In this document: positions 38,113-46,489 of the stretch, in pieces
Layout of the letters: each line of letters opens with the position of its first letter
How positions within the stretch are numbered: the first letter of the stretch is position 1
From: CAYUEN01 sp964443745
GTDB taxonomy: Bacteria > Campylobacterota > Campylobacteria > Campylobacterales > QNZT01
NCBI GenBank assembly: GCA_964443745.1
Contig: CAYUEN010000002.1
Span: 57,638-121,637, forward strand
Direction: 5' to 3'
Length of the DNA stretch: 64,000 nt
Notes under the pieces: model-generated
What the model was told of the DNA's origin: nothing
The model's database searches: none
Seen by the model: the letters and a program-made list of their open reading frames with translations, nothing else
Made by a program: the position numbers and the translations under genes

Positions 38113-39699
38113 TTGAAAAAGAGAGTCAAGGAGATCCTCAAAAAACATATCGAAGGCGACTTCGCGCTCGAAAAGCCCAAAGAGGCCGCTTTCGGCCACT
38201 ATGCGACCCCCGCGGCCTTTTCGTTGGCCAAAATCCACAGAAAATCCCCGATGCTGATCGCCGAGGAACTCTCCGCGGTTCTTGATCGCGAAGAGATCTT
38301 CGAAAGCGCCGAAGCGCTGAAGGGGTATATCAACTTCAAACTCAGCGACAAGTTTCTGGATATGTTGGCGACCGACGCGATCGAAAACGAAGCGGAGTTC
38401 GGCAGGGCGGAGCTGGGAGAGAAGATACTGCTGGAGTATGTGAGCGCCAATCCTACGGGACCCCTTCATATCGGACATGCCAGGGGAGCGGTTTTCGGCG
38501 ATACGCTCTATAGGATCGCCAAGCATCTTGGGTGCGAGATAGAGAGCGAATATTACGTCAACGACGCTGGTAACCAGATCTATCTGCTGGGGCTTTCGAT
38601 TTTCCTGGCGGGCAAAGAGCGGTTCACCGATACGGAAGTGGCGTGGCCCGAAGAGTATTATCGGGGAGAGTATATCCAGGATCTCGCGAGTGAGGCCAAG
38701 GTGCATTTTGGTGTGGAGATTTTCGAAGACGAAGCCTCCGTCGAGAAGCTGAGCGAATGGGGCAAGGAGCGGATGCTGGAGTTGATTCGCCGTAATCTGG
38801 CGGACGTTGGAATCAGATTCGATCGGTACGTGAGTGAAAAAGCGCTCTTTTCCAAATGGCCCCGGACGCTCGAAAAGCTCGAAGCGCATGATGCCGTCTA
38901 CGAAAAAGAGGGGAAAATCTGGCTCAAATCCAGCGCATACGGTGACGAAAAGGATCGGGTGATCGTCAGGGAAGACGGCAGACCCACCTATCTGGCGGGA
39001 GACATCATCTATCACAACGACAAATTCGAGCGCGGCTTCGAACGTTATATCAATATCTGGGGTGCCGATCATCATGGTTATATCGCGAGAGTCAAGGCGG
39101 CCGTGAAGTTTCTCGGATACGACCCTGATAGACTCGAGGTGATCCTCTCGCAAATGGTCTCTTTGCTCAAAGGGGGCGAACCCTACAAGATGAGCAAGCG
39201 TGCGGGCAATTTCATTCTGATGAGCGATGTCGTGGATGAGATCGGTGCGGACGCACTGCGTTTCGTTTTTTTGACCAAGCGAAGCGATACCCATCTGGAG
39301 TTTGATGTGGATCAGCTCAAACAGCAGGATAGTTCGAACCCGATCTACTATATCCAGTACGCCCATGCACGTATCAACCAACTCTTCGAAAAAAGCGGAA
39401 AAAAGGTCGAAGATGTGGTCGGAGTGCCTCTGGAGAATCTGCATAAAGATGCCCACAACTTGCTTTTTAATGCCCTTTTGCTTCCCGAAGTACTCGAAGA
39501 CGCCTTCGTCTCCAGGCAACTCAACAAACTAAGCGACTATCTCAAAGCGCTTGCGGCGGGATATCACCAATTCTACAACAAACACAAAGTCATCGGCACA
39601 AAGCGGGAGGATTCGCTGCTCAAACTCTCCGCGATGGTGGCCCTATCGCTCCGCACGGGTCTGAGATTGATGGGGATCGAAGCCAAATACCGCATGTAA
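38113..39699 (+). CDS. argS: Arginyl-tRNA synthetase
   Basis: Class I synthetase charging tRNA-Arg. HIGH is present at residues 119-122 (LHIGHARG) and the KMSKRAG motif near 361; the C-terminal DALR domain ends GLRLMGIEAKYRM. 528 residues. The start is TTG at 38113, 13 bp after tatA, matching the family N-terminus; the ribosome site is weak (TAGGGA). Confidence 0.96.
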   Translation: MKKRVKEILKKHIEGDFALEKPKEAAFGHYATPAAFSLAKIHRKSPMLIAEELSAVLDREEIFESAEALKGYINFKLSDKFLDMLATDAIENEAEFGRAELGEKILLEYVSANPTGPLHIGHARGAVFGDTLYRIAKHLGCEIESEYYVNDAGNQIYLLGLSIFLAGKERFTDTEVAWPEEYYRGEYIQDLASEAKVHFGVEIFEDEASVEKLSEWGKERMLELIRRNLADVGIRFDRYVSEKALFSKWPRTLEKLEAHDAVYEKEGKIWLKSSAYGDEKDRVIVREDGRPTYLAGDIIYHNDKFERGFERYINIWGADHHGYIARVKAAVKFLGYDPDRLEVILSQMVSLLKGGEPYKMSKRAGNFILMSDVVDEIGADALRFVFLTKRSDTHLEFDVDQLKQQDSSNPIYYIQYAHARINQLFEKSGKKVEDVVGVPLENLHKDAHNLLFNALLLPEVLEDAFVSRQLNKLSDYLKALAAGYHQFYNKHKVIGTKREDSLLKLSAMVALSLRTGLRLMGIEAKYRM

Positions 39700-39723
39700 C
39701 CCGTCGAAACGCGGCTCTTGATT

Positions 39724-39740
39724 TTGAAAAACGATTTCAT
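39724..39740. promoter_or_regulatory. Upstream inverted-repeat operator of the feo operon (Fur-like)
   Basis: TTGAAA-AACGA-TTTCAT. It has the same sequence as the second site 62 bp downstream apart from two bases, and it lies about 30 bases before a TACAAT -10 box at 39770-39775. A ferric-uptake regulator is the expected controller of feoB, so a Fur box is inferred. Confidence 0.6.
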
Positions 39741-39769
39741 TATTAAGAGCCTTTTAAGAGAGGGGCTGC

Positions 39770-39775
39770 TACAAT
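39770..39775 (+). promoter_or_regulatory. -10 box of the feo operon
   Basis: TACAAT between the two operators; a start site near 39782 would put the downstream operator over the first transcribed bases, a classic repression layout. Confidence 0.45.
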
Positions 39776-39785
39776 TCTTTTGAAT

Positions 39786-39802
39786 TTGAAAAACAATTTC
39801 AA
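39786..39802. promoter_or_regulatory. Downstream inverted-repeat operator of the feo operon (Fur-like)
   Basis: Perfect inverted repeat TTGAAA-AACAA-TTTCAA, followed by TATCATAA. Near copy of the site at 39724-39740. Confidence 0.65.
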
Positions 39803-39832
39803 TATCATAATTTCCGGAGAGGAAAAATTACG

Positions 39833-41956
39833 ATGAAACCTGAAAAAATTACGGTCGTTCTCGCCGGCCAGCCCAACGTCGGAAAGAGTATGTTGATCAA
39901 CGCGATCAGCGACGCCAGACTCAAAGTGGGAAATTTCAGCGGCGTGACCGTCGACAAGACGGAGGTGGCGTTCAACTACTGCGACGAGAAGCGTTGCAGG
40001 GATTACGAAATTCACATCATCGATCTACCGGGTGCTTACTCCCTCAACGACTTCACGATCGAGGAGAAGGTGACAAAACGCTTTTTGGAGCAAGAAGCGT
40101 ACGATCTGATCGTCAACGTGGTCGATTCGACGAACCTCGAGCGCAATCTCCTTTTCACCGCCGAACTTCTCGAAACGGGCAGAAAGATGGTCGTCGCGCT
40201 CAATATGAGCGACGAAGCACAAAAGGAGGGGATCGAAATCGACGAAAAACAGTTGAGTCAGATTCTCGGTGTTCCGTGTATCAAGACGAGTGCGAAAGAA
40301 CATAGCGGAATCGAAGCGCTCAAAGAGGCGATCATCCAGGTGCACAACAAACCCCGCACCGACTCCAAAATCGTTTACAGCGACGTGATCGAGGAGGAGA
40401 TCGCACGGATCGTCTCGTTTTTCGAAGAGAAGCGATACAACTGTAAAATGCCCTACAAGAAGGTAGCGGTCAAACTGCTCAAAGAGGACAAAGAGGTCTA
40501 TCAGAAGCTGCATGACGATCCGATCTGGATCGAGTTGCTGCCGATCATCAGGGAGGCGTTGAACCACATCTACGTCCACTACGGTACGAAAGATCTGGAA
40601 GAGATTTTCGAGGACGAGCGGATCGCTTTTGCGAGGGGGGCGGCGCTGGAGGTGATGAAAATCAAAAAAGAGCGGCCTCGGACACTCACCGAAAAGATCG
40701 ACGCGATATTGATCAACAACTACTTCGGTATCCCGATTTTTCTCTTTTTGATGTGGGGATTGTTTCAACTCACCTTTACCGTGGGCGCGATCCCGATGGA
40801 TTGGATCGACCGATTCTTCACCGCATTGGCGGAGGGGGCGACGAAACTCTTCGGCGAAGGGGTTTTCGGTTCGGTGATCAGCGACGGCATCATCGGCGGC
40901 GTGGGGGCCGTGGTGATGTTTTTGCCCAACATTCTGATTCTTTTTCTGGGGATCGCGCTGCTGGAGACGACCGGCTATATGAGCCGGGTCGCCTTTTTGT
41001 TGGACGGTTTTTTTCACAAATTCGGTCTGCACGGCAAGAGTTTCATCCCGCTCGTGACGGGGTTCGGTTGTTCGGTACCCGCCTATATGGCGGCACGTAC
41101 GCTCAAAAACGAAAAAGATCGTCTGTTGACGCTTTTTATCATCGGATTCATGAGCTGCGGGGCGAGATTGCCGATCTATGTCCTCTTTACGGGTGCCTTC
41201 TTTTCCGAAGCGGTGGCGGGCAACGTACTTTTTGGAATCTATATCACCGGGGCGTTGCTGGGGCTGGCGGCGGCGAAGGTGCTCAATATCTTCGTATTCA
41301 AAGGGGAGGATGAGCCGTTTGTCATGGAGATGCCCAAATATCGGTGGCCTTCGGCCAAACTGATTTGGCATACCGTCTATACGCAGGGAATGATGTATCT
41401 GAAAAAGGCGGGAACCTTCATCATGGCGGCATCGATTCTGGTGTGGTTCGCGAGCAACTATCCCAAGCAACCCGAACTCGAAGAGCAGTATCGGATCAAA
41501 ATCGAACGAACAGACGATACCGCTGTGAAAAAAAAGCTTGCCGACGAGTTGAACATGAAACGACTCGAAGAGAGTTATCTGGGGTTGTTCGGAAAAGCGA
41601 CCGAACCGTTTTTCGCGCCTTTGGGTATGAATTGGAAGATGAGTGTGGCGCTCGAAGCGGGGCTGGCGGCGAAAGAGGTGGTCGTATCCACGCTGGGCGT
41701 ACTCTACGCGTTGGGTGAGACCGATGAATCCTCACAGGGGCTCAAGGAGCAGATCAAAAAACATATCCCGCTGCCCGCGGCCGTGGCGTTTATCGTCTTC
41801 GTGATGATCTATCTGCCGTGTTTTGCGGCTTCGGCGGTCTTTACCAAAGAGGCGGGAGGGGTGAAATATCTGGTCTATCTCTTTCTCTTCACCACCTCGA
41901 CGGCCTGGGTGATGAGTTTTCTCGCCTACCATATCGCACAAGGAGTTCTCACATGA
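39833..41956 (+). CDS. feoB: Ferrous iron transporter FeoB
   Basis: FeoB imports Fe2+ through the inner membrane. The 707-residue protein has the N-terminal GTPase with G1 GQPNVGKS (residues 12-19), G3 DLPGAYSL and G4 NMSD, a helical guanine-dissociation-inhibitor-like region, and two Gate units with many membrane helices (FVTGFGCSVPA, SCGARLPIY). Start ATG has GGAGAGGA before it. First gene of feoB-feoA-porin; controlled by the paired operators upstream. Confidence 0.96.
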   Translation: MKPEKITVVLAGQPNVGKSMLINAISDARLKVGNFSGVTVDKTEVAFNYCDEKRCRDYEIHIIDLPGAYSLNDFTIEEKVTKRFLEQEAYDLIVNVVDSTNLERNLLFTAELLETGRKMVVALNMSDEAQKEGIEIDEKQLSQILGVPCIKTSAKEHSGIEALKEAIIQVHNKPRTDSKIVYSDVIEEEIARIVSFFEEKRYNCKMPYKKVAVKLLKEDKEVYQKLHDDPIWIELLPIIREALNHIYVHYGTKDLEEIFEDERIAFARGAALEVMKIKKERPRTLTEKIDAILINNYFGIPIFLFLMWGLFQLTFTVGAIPMDWIDRFFTALAEGATKLFGEGVFGSVISDGIIGGVGAVVMFLPNILILFLGIALLETTGYMSRVAFLLDGFFHKFGLHGKSFIPLVTGFGCSVPAYMAARTLKNEKDRLLTLFIIGFMSCGARLPIYVLFTGAFFSEAVAGNVLFGIYITGALLGLAAAKVLNIFVFKGEDEPFVMEMPKYRWPSAKLIWHTVYTQGMMYLKKAGTFIMAASILVWFASNYPKQPELEEQYRIKIERTDDTAVKKKLADELNMKRLEESYLGLFGKATEPFFAPLGMNWKMSVALEAGLAAKEVVVSTLGVLYALGETDESSQGLKEQIKKHIPLPAAVAFIVFVMIYLPCFAASAVFTKEAGGVKYLVYLFLFTTSTAWVMSFLAYHIAQGVLT

Positions 41957-42195
41957 TCAACATCTACCATCTGAAAGTGGGTGATCGCGGCAGGATCGTC
42001 AAAATCCATGCCGGAAAGACGCTCAAAGCGAGACTCAAATCGTTCGGGATTTATCCCGGAGTGACGTTTCGCATTCGTGCTTTTTCGCTGGGGAAGAACA
42101 ATGTGGAGCTGGAGGTGGGGCAGACGCTCGTTGCCCTTCGCAAGGGAGAGATGGAAAAAATAGAGGTGGAGAGAGTCGAAGATGAAACGGTTTAG
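41953..42195 (+). CDS. feoA: Ferrous iron transport protein FeoA
   Basis: An 80-residue SH3-like FeoA that is thought to assist FeoB at the cytoplasmic face. LKVGDRGRIVKI and LKSFGIYPG are the family segments. The ATG overlaps the feoB TGA (ATGA), and the end overlaps the porin gene by 14 bp. Order feoB-feoA is reversed relative to enteric bacteria. Confidence 0.93.
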   Translation: MINIYHLKVGDRGRIVKIHAGKTLKARLKSFGIYPGVTFRIRAFSLGKNNVELEVGQTLVALRKGEMEKIEVERVEDETV

Positions 42196-43306
42196 ATTCA
42201 ACAGATGCATCTTGATGTTGTTTTCGATGGCGTCGATCGCTCCGGCCGTTTTTGCGGCGGATGCCAAAACCGAGGGATGGTTGCGACTGGGGTATCAATA
42301 TCAGGAGCGAAGCGATCTGGCAATCGGAGGGATGCTCCGTATCGAAAGCGAACCGTATCGCGGAATCTCCGCGGGGGCGGGTTTTTATACCAGCAACGGA
42401 CTCAAAGATCGTGAAAATATCGGTATTCCCTTCTACGGAAGCGAAAACGACTCCTACGCGATTTTGGGAGAAGCTTATCTGAAAGGAAAATGGGCCGGGA
42501 CCGAAGCGGTCGCAGGTAGGCAGCGAATCGATATCCCCTATTTCGATACGGACGATATCGGAATGGTACCCAACACTTTCGAAGCCCTGCGCATCTCAAA
42601 CCGCGATCTGTCGGGAATCGCGCTCCATGCGTTTTGGATCACGCGGATGGCGGGAGTGGACGCCCCGAAACCGGAGAGTTTCACCGACATAGGAAAACAT
42701 GGTGCGCAGGTTGCGGGTATCGTTTGGGAAGGTGATTTCGGACTTACGCTGGAGGGGTGGTATGCCCGCATAAGAGACGAAGCCGATCTTACCTATCTGG
42801 AAGGAAGTTACGAAGGATTAAGGGGGGATATCGGCTACACCGTCGCGTTGCAATATTCCATCCAAGAGTACGACGGGGGCGGCGAAGCGGATATATACGG
42901 TATGGCGGCGGATATCGGATATACGCCTTGGGGGGTGAATCTACAGTTTGCCTACAACGAAACCGACTCCAAAAACGGTGGGGTTGCGGACAATTTCTAC
43001 GGAGGCGGACCCTTCTTCACCAGTTGCGAACACCTCACGCTCGCAGATGCCGACGTAGACGGCAAGGCGTGGCGTATCGGGTTGGAGTGGGATCTGGCCT
43101 CCTTTGGAGCGGATGGGATTTCGATCGCGCTTTCCAGACTCGATCTTTCGGGTCCGAAAGCCGATGCGGAGGAGTTCGACTATCATCTCTCCTTCGCGGC
43201 AAGCGATGCCTTGACGGTCGATCTGATCTACAGCGACGTCGAGGATGACAAAGTGTTTGAGAGGAGCTTCGAAAATACCCGCCTGTTTCTCAATTACACT
43301 TTTTGA
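42182..43306 (+). CDS. OprD-type outer membrane porin encoded in the feo operon
   Basis: A 374-residue protein with a signal peptide (to about residue 25, VFAADA) and alternating amphipathic strands throughout, ending LFLNYTF with the terminal aromatic typical of beta-barrel outer membrane proteins. The motif AGRQRIDIPYFDTDD and following NTFEALRI are seen in OprD-family porins. Its 14-bp overlap with feoA makes it part of the iron operon, so passage of Fe2+ or an iron ligand across the outer membrane is inferred; the substrate is not shown by sequence. Confidence 0.85.
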   Translation: MKRFRFNRCILMLFSMASIAPAVFAADAKTEGWLRLGYQYQERSDLAIGGMLRIESEPYRGISAGAGFYTSNGLKDRENIGIPFYGSENDSYAILGEAYLKGKWAGTEAVAGRQRIDIPYFDTDDIGMVPNTFEALRISNRDLSGIALHAFWITRMAGVDAPKPESFTDIGKHGAQVAGIVWEGDFGLTLEGWYARIRDEADLTYLEGSYEGLRGDIGYTVALQYSIQEYDGGGEADIYGMAADIGYTPWGVNLQFAYNETDSKNGGVADNFYGGGPFFTSCEHLTLADADVDGKAWRIGLEWDLASFGADGISIALSRLDLSGPKADAEEFDYHLSFAASDALTVDLIYSDVEDDKVFERSFENTRLFLNYTF

Positions 43307-43386
43307 GGTCTAAACGGCACCGCATATCGGCACCGCATACGTTTTTGTGATATCATGTTTTAAACGTACCCAAACGAGGAGTCGAT

Positions 43387-43836
43387 ATGGCCGCAAAGAT
43401 TTTCAACGCGTTGCTTCTTGGGATGATATTCGTTTTGGTATTGGATTTTCTGCTTTTTGGCGGACTCAAAATCAACTATTTCGACCATTACGGGATCAAG
43501 GAGTATTTCAATACGATTTTCGCGGACAACCAATCGCTTCTTCTGCTCTTGGCGGCGGGGTTTTTGTTCGGATACGCGATGTTGTATCTGAGGGGATCGG
43601 CGGTTTTCGACCGTATCTATCTGGTATTGATTCTCCTTTTCGCCTCCACCTTCTATCCGCCGGTCGGACGGGCGGTGGGGGAGATGCTTTTTGTCGAAAA
43701 AAACCGGGAGCTTCGGCTCTACGATACCAATATCACGGCGGATATTCTCTACGAAGGCAGAGAAACGCTCTATATCAAAAAGCCGGGCCAGACGAAAGCG
43801 ACCGCGGTTTCGAAACGGTGGGTCGTCTACCGCTGA
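43387..43836 (+). CDS. Hypothetical inner membrane protein
   Basis: A 149-residue protein with three hydrophobic helices (about residues 6-25, 50-68 and 77-95) and a C-terminal soluble tail rich in beta strands (LRLYDTNITADILYEGRETLYI) ending in VSKRWVVYR. I do not recognise a family. It has its own likely promoter after the porin gene, with CGAGG before the ATG, and it is convergent with nth. The 80-bp gap upstream holds a 12-bp direct repeat CGGCACCGCATA (43315 and 43328). Function unknown. Confidence 0.75.
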   Translation: MAAKIFNALLLGMIFVLVLDFLLFGGLKINYFDHYGIKEYFNTIFADNQSLLLLLAAGFLFGYAMLYLRGSAVFDRIYLVLILLFASTFYPPVGRAVGEMLFVEKNRELRLYDTNITADILYEGRETLYIKKPGQTKATAVSKRWVVYR

Positions 43837-43839
43837 AGA

Positions 43840-44490
43840 CTATGCGGCCTTGAAATTCTCTCTGCTTTTACAAAACTCTTTCAAAAAACAGTCGGTTTCG
43901 CATTTGGGGTTTTTGGCGGTGCAGATATAGCGGCCGAAGAGTACCATCGCCTGGTGGAGTTCGTGCAGATGATCCTTGAAGGCTTTAACAAGATCTTCTT
44001 CGGTCTTTTTCGCGGTTTTGGCATCGCTCAGCCCCAGCCTGTGGGCGACGCGAAAGACGTGGGTGTCGACGGCCATCAAGTTGGCCTGGGTATATTCGAT
44101 CATGACCACATGGGCGGTTTTCTGTCCGACACCCGATAGTTTGATCAACTCTTTTTCATCCAGCGGGATATTGCCGCCGTAGTTTTCCATCACGCTTTTG
44201 GCCATTTTGATCAGGTTTTTGGCTTTGTTGTTGAAAAAGGAGCAGCTTTTGATCAGGTTTTTCACCTCCTCCGGGTCGGCTTCGGCGAGCTCTTTGGGGG
44301 AGGGGTATTTTTCGAAAAGAGCGGGGGTGATCATATTGACCCGCTTGTCGGTGCATTGGGCCGAGAGCATGACCGCCACGAGCAATTCGTACAGATTGCG
44401 GTATTTTAGCTCCGTGTGCGCTCCTTTGTAGTGTTCTATCAGCCGTTTCTTGATCTCTTCGATCTCTTTTCGTGTCGCTTTTTTGGGCAT
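43840..44490 (-). CDS. nth: Endonuclease III
   Basis: A DNA glycosylase/AP lyase for oxidised pyrimidines. The helix-hairpin-helix LSGVGQKTAHVV carries the catalytic Lys, and VDTHVFRVAHRLGL carries the catalytic Asp. The C-terminal iron-sulfur cysteines are spaced C-x6-C-x3-C-x5-C, one residue longer than the usual x6-x2-x5. Two tandem ATGs exist at 44493 and 44490; the second is better placed after GGAG. 216 residues. Coupled to rsfS. Confidence 0.95.
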   Translation of the reverse strand: MPKKATRKEIEEIKKRLIEHYKGAHTELKYRNLYELLVAVMLSAQCTDKRVNMITPALFEKYPSPKELAEADPEEVKNLIKSCSFFNNKAKNLIKMAKSVMENYGGNIPLDEKELIKLSGVGQKTAHVVMIEYTQANLMAVDTHVFRVAHRLGLSDAKTAKKTEEDLVKAFKDHLHELHQAMVLFGRYICTAKNPKCETDCFLKEFCKSRENFKAA

Positions 44491-44834
44491 CATTTCTCCG
44501 TATCGTCGAATGAATCGGGTTTTTTGCGTTCGCCGAGAAACTCTTCCAGATTGTAGCGGGTGCGGTATTCGGGAGTCATCAGGTGAATCAGCAGATCTCC
44601 CAGATCGATCACGCTCCACTCGTCGCTCTCTTCCACGTTCAGCAGCGATTCTCCCTCTTTTTTGAGAACGCTTTTGATATGGTCGAGCAGGGCGAGGCCG
44701 TGTTTGCCTCCGAGGGTGGTGGCGATGATCACGTCGTCTACGAAATAATCCTTCCCACGCATATCGAATACCTGGATGTTTTCCGCCTTTTTTCGATCGA
44801 GTTCATCGACGATTTTTTCTATTCTTCGGCTCAT
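44490..44834 (-). CDS. rsfS: Ribosome silencing factor
   Basis: RsfS binds L14 and blocks subunit joining when nutrients are short. The 114-residue Iojap-family protein contains DYFVDDVIIATTLGGKHG and DEWSVIDLGDLLIHLM, both signature regions. The frame extends upstream inside nadD, but the ATG at 44834, preceded by AAGGAG, matches the family. Overlaps nadD by 32 bp and nth by one base. Confidence 0.94.
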   Translation of the reverse strand: MSRRIEKIVDELDRKKAENIQVFDMRGKDYFVDDVIIATTLGGKHGLALLDHIKSVLKKEGESLLNVEESDEWSVIDLGDLLIHLMTPEYRTRYNLEEFLGERKKPDSFDDTEK

Positions 44835-45378
44835 CTTTCTCCTTGTGTCCGTAGTAGTATGCCAGTATGTCGTCCGCGATGTTCGCAGGTAGCCGATCGC
44901 GCCTCGGACGACGTCTGAGTTCCGTGGAGCTGATACTAACATGAATGTCCAGTTTTTGCAAATTTTCGGGGATTTTCACCCCCTCTCTGGTGGCGACGAC
45001 GAAAGTGACGAGCGAGGCCAGTTTTTCATAGTCGTGCCAGCGGTGGAGGGAGGCGAGGTTGTCCGCTCCGATGATGAGGTAGATTTTTTGCGGACGGTAG
45101 ATTTTTTTCAGATATCGGATCGTCTCGATCGTGGGTACGGGGCGGTTTTGGCGCATTTCGTAATCGCACACTTTCGCTCTGGGATAGCGCGAGAGCAGTT
45201 TTTTTACCCAAGCGTATCGAAGAGCCGGCGGTGCGCGGAAACTTCTCTTGAAAGGGTTGCGCCAGGCGGGTACGACGAGAAGACGACCGATATCGAGCTT
45301 TCGGAGCGCTTGTCTGACAATCTCTTCGTGGCCGATGTGTGGAGGATCGAAACTTCCTCCGAAGACTGCGATATTCAT
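44803..45378 (-). CDS. nadD: Nicotinate-nucleotide adenylyltransferase
   Basis: Adenylates nicotinate mononucleotide in NAD synthesis. The nucleotidyltransferase motif GGSFDPPHIGH is at residues 8-18, with SSTELRRR near the C-terminus in place of ISSTxIR. 191 residues. First gene of nadD-rsfS-nth and divergent from gap, the same neighbourhood as in Campylobacter. Confidence 0.95.
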   Translation of the reverse strand: MNIAVFGGSFDPPHIGHEEIVRQALRKLDIGRLLVVPAWRNPFKRSFRAPPALRYAWVKKLLSRYPRAKVCDYEMRQNRPVPTIETIRYLKKIYRPQKIYLIIGADNLASLHRWHDYEKLASLVTFVVATREGVKIPENLQKLDIHVSISSTELRRRPRRDRLPANIADDILAYYYGHKEKDEPKNRKNRR

Positions 45379-45416
45379 TTAATCTGTTTAAAATCCTATT
45401 TAAATTAAAATGTTAA

Positions 45417-45446
45417 TTGACGATACTGAATGTAACGAAGTATACT
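45417..45446 (+). promoter_or_regulatory. Sigma-70 promoter of gap-pgk-tpiA
   Basis: TTGACG (45417-45422) and TATACT (45441-45446) are 18 bp apart, one of the few full -35/-10 promoters in the window, 24 bases before the gap start codon. Strong glycolytic expression is plausible. Confidence 0.65.
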
Positions 45447-45469
45447 ATAAACGGACTAAAGGAGGCAAT

Positions 45470-46474
45470 GTGGCGATCAAAGTGGCGATTACGGGCTTTG
45501 GACGAATAGGAAGATGTGTGGCGAGGATTCTGGACGAAAGAGACGATATAGAGCTCGTCGCCGTCAACGACACCACCGATCGTGAAATGACGAAATATCT
45601 GCTCAAATACGACAGTGTCCATGGAGAATTCGGGGGAGAGGTGGAGATACTCGAAGACGACTATATGCAAATCGGAAAATCGAAGGTCAAGTTTCTCAAC
45701 GACAGAAATCCCGCCAATCTCCATTTCGCCGATTACGGCGCGGAGGTGTTGCTCGAATGTACGGGGGCGTTTTATACCCAGGAGAAATCGCAGGTGTATA
45801 TCGACAACGGGATCAAGAAAGTGGTCTTCTCCGCACCGGCGAAAGACAAAGAGACGGCCACGTTCGTGATGGGTGTCAACGAAGAGCGCTACGCCGGAGA
45901 GAAGATCATCTCCAACGCCAGCTGTACGACCAACTGCCTCGCGCCGGTGACCAAGGTGCTCGACGATGCGTTCGGGATCGAAAAGGGGCTCGTGACGACG
46001 GTCCACTCCTATACGAACGATCAGAACATTCTCGATGTCAAGCACAAGAAAGATCCCAGGCGCGCCAGAGCCGCGGCGGTCAACATGATCCCCACGACCA
46101 CGGGTGCCGCCAAGGCGATCGGACTGGTGATGCCCCATCTGAAAGGGAGACTCAACGGACAGGCGATCCGTGTTCCCACGCCGGACGTCTCACTCGTGGA
46201 TCTGAATGTGGTTTTGAAGAAGGAGACGACCAAAGAGGAGGTCAACGCGGCGTTTGAGGCCGCCCAAAACGGCAATCTCAAGGGTATCATCGCGGTCGAT
46301 TACGACAAACGTGTCAGCAGCGATTTTCTCGGAACACAAATCAGTGCGATCGTCGCGGCCGATCTAACTCAGGTGGTCGAAGGGAATATGGTCAAGGTGA
46401 TCGCCTGGTACGACAACGAGTGGGGGTATAGCTGCAGGCTGATCGACATGGCCAAATATGTCGCAACACATTAG
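45470..46474 (+). CDS. gap: Glyceraldehyde-3-phosphate dehydrogenase
   Basis: Interconverts glyceraldehyde 3-phosphate and 1,3-bisphosphoglycerate. NAD loop GFGRIGR is at residues 8-14 and the catalytic cysteine lies in SNASCTTNCLAP near residue 150. The start is GTG at 45470, five bases after AAAGGAGG; the frame continues upstream through the promoter, which rules out the longer version. 334 residues. First of gap-pgk-tpiA. Confidence 0.96.
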   Translation: MAIKVAITGFGRIGRCVARILDERDDIELVAVNDTTDREMTKYLLKYDSVHGEFGGEVEILEDDYMQIGKSKVKFLNDRNPANLHFADYGAEVLLECTGAFYTQEKSQVYIDNGIKKVVFSAPAKDKETATFVMGVNEERYAGEKIISNASCTTNCLAPVTKVLDDAFGIEKGLVTTVHSYTNDQNILDVKHKKDPRRARAAAVNMIPTTTGAAKAIGLVMPHLKGRLNGQAIRVPTPDVSLVDLNVVLKKETTKEEVNAAFEAAQNGNLKGIIAVDYDKRVSSDFLGTQISAIVAADLTQVVEGNMVKVIAWYDNEWGYSCRLIDMAKYVATH

Positions 46475-46489
46475 GAGAAAGAGTATTCA

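Noticed and set aside
38104..39519. Minus-strand open frame of 471 codons across argS
   Set aside because: Shadow of argS; no coherent protein features.
43315..43339. 12-bp direct repeat CGGCACCGCATA as an insertion or CRISPR-like unit
   Set aside because: Only two copies, one base apart; too short and not flanked by element ends.
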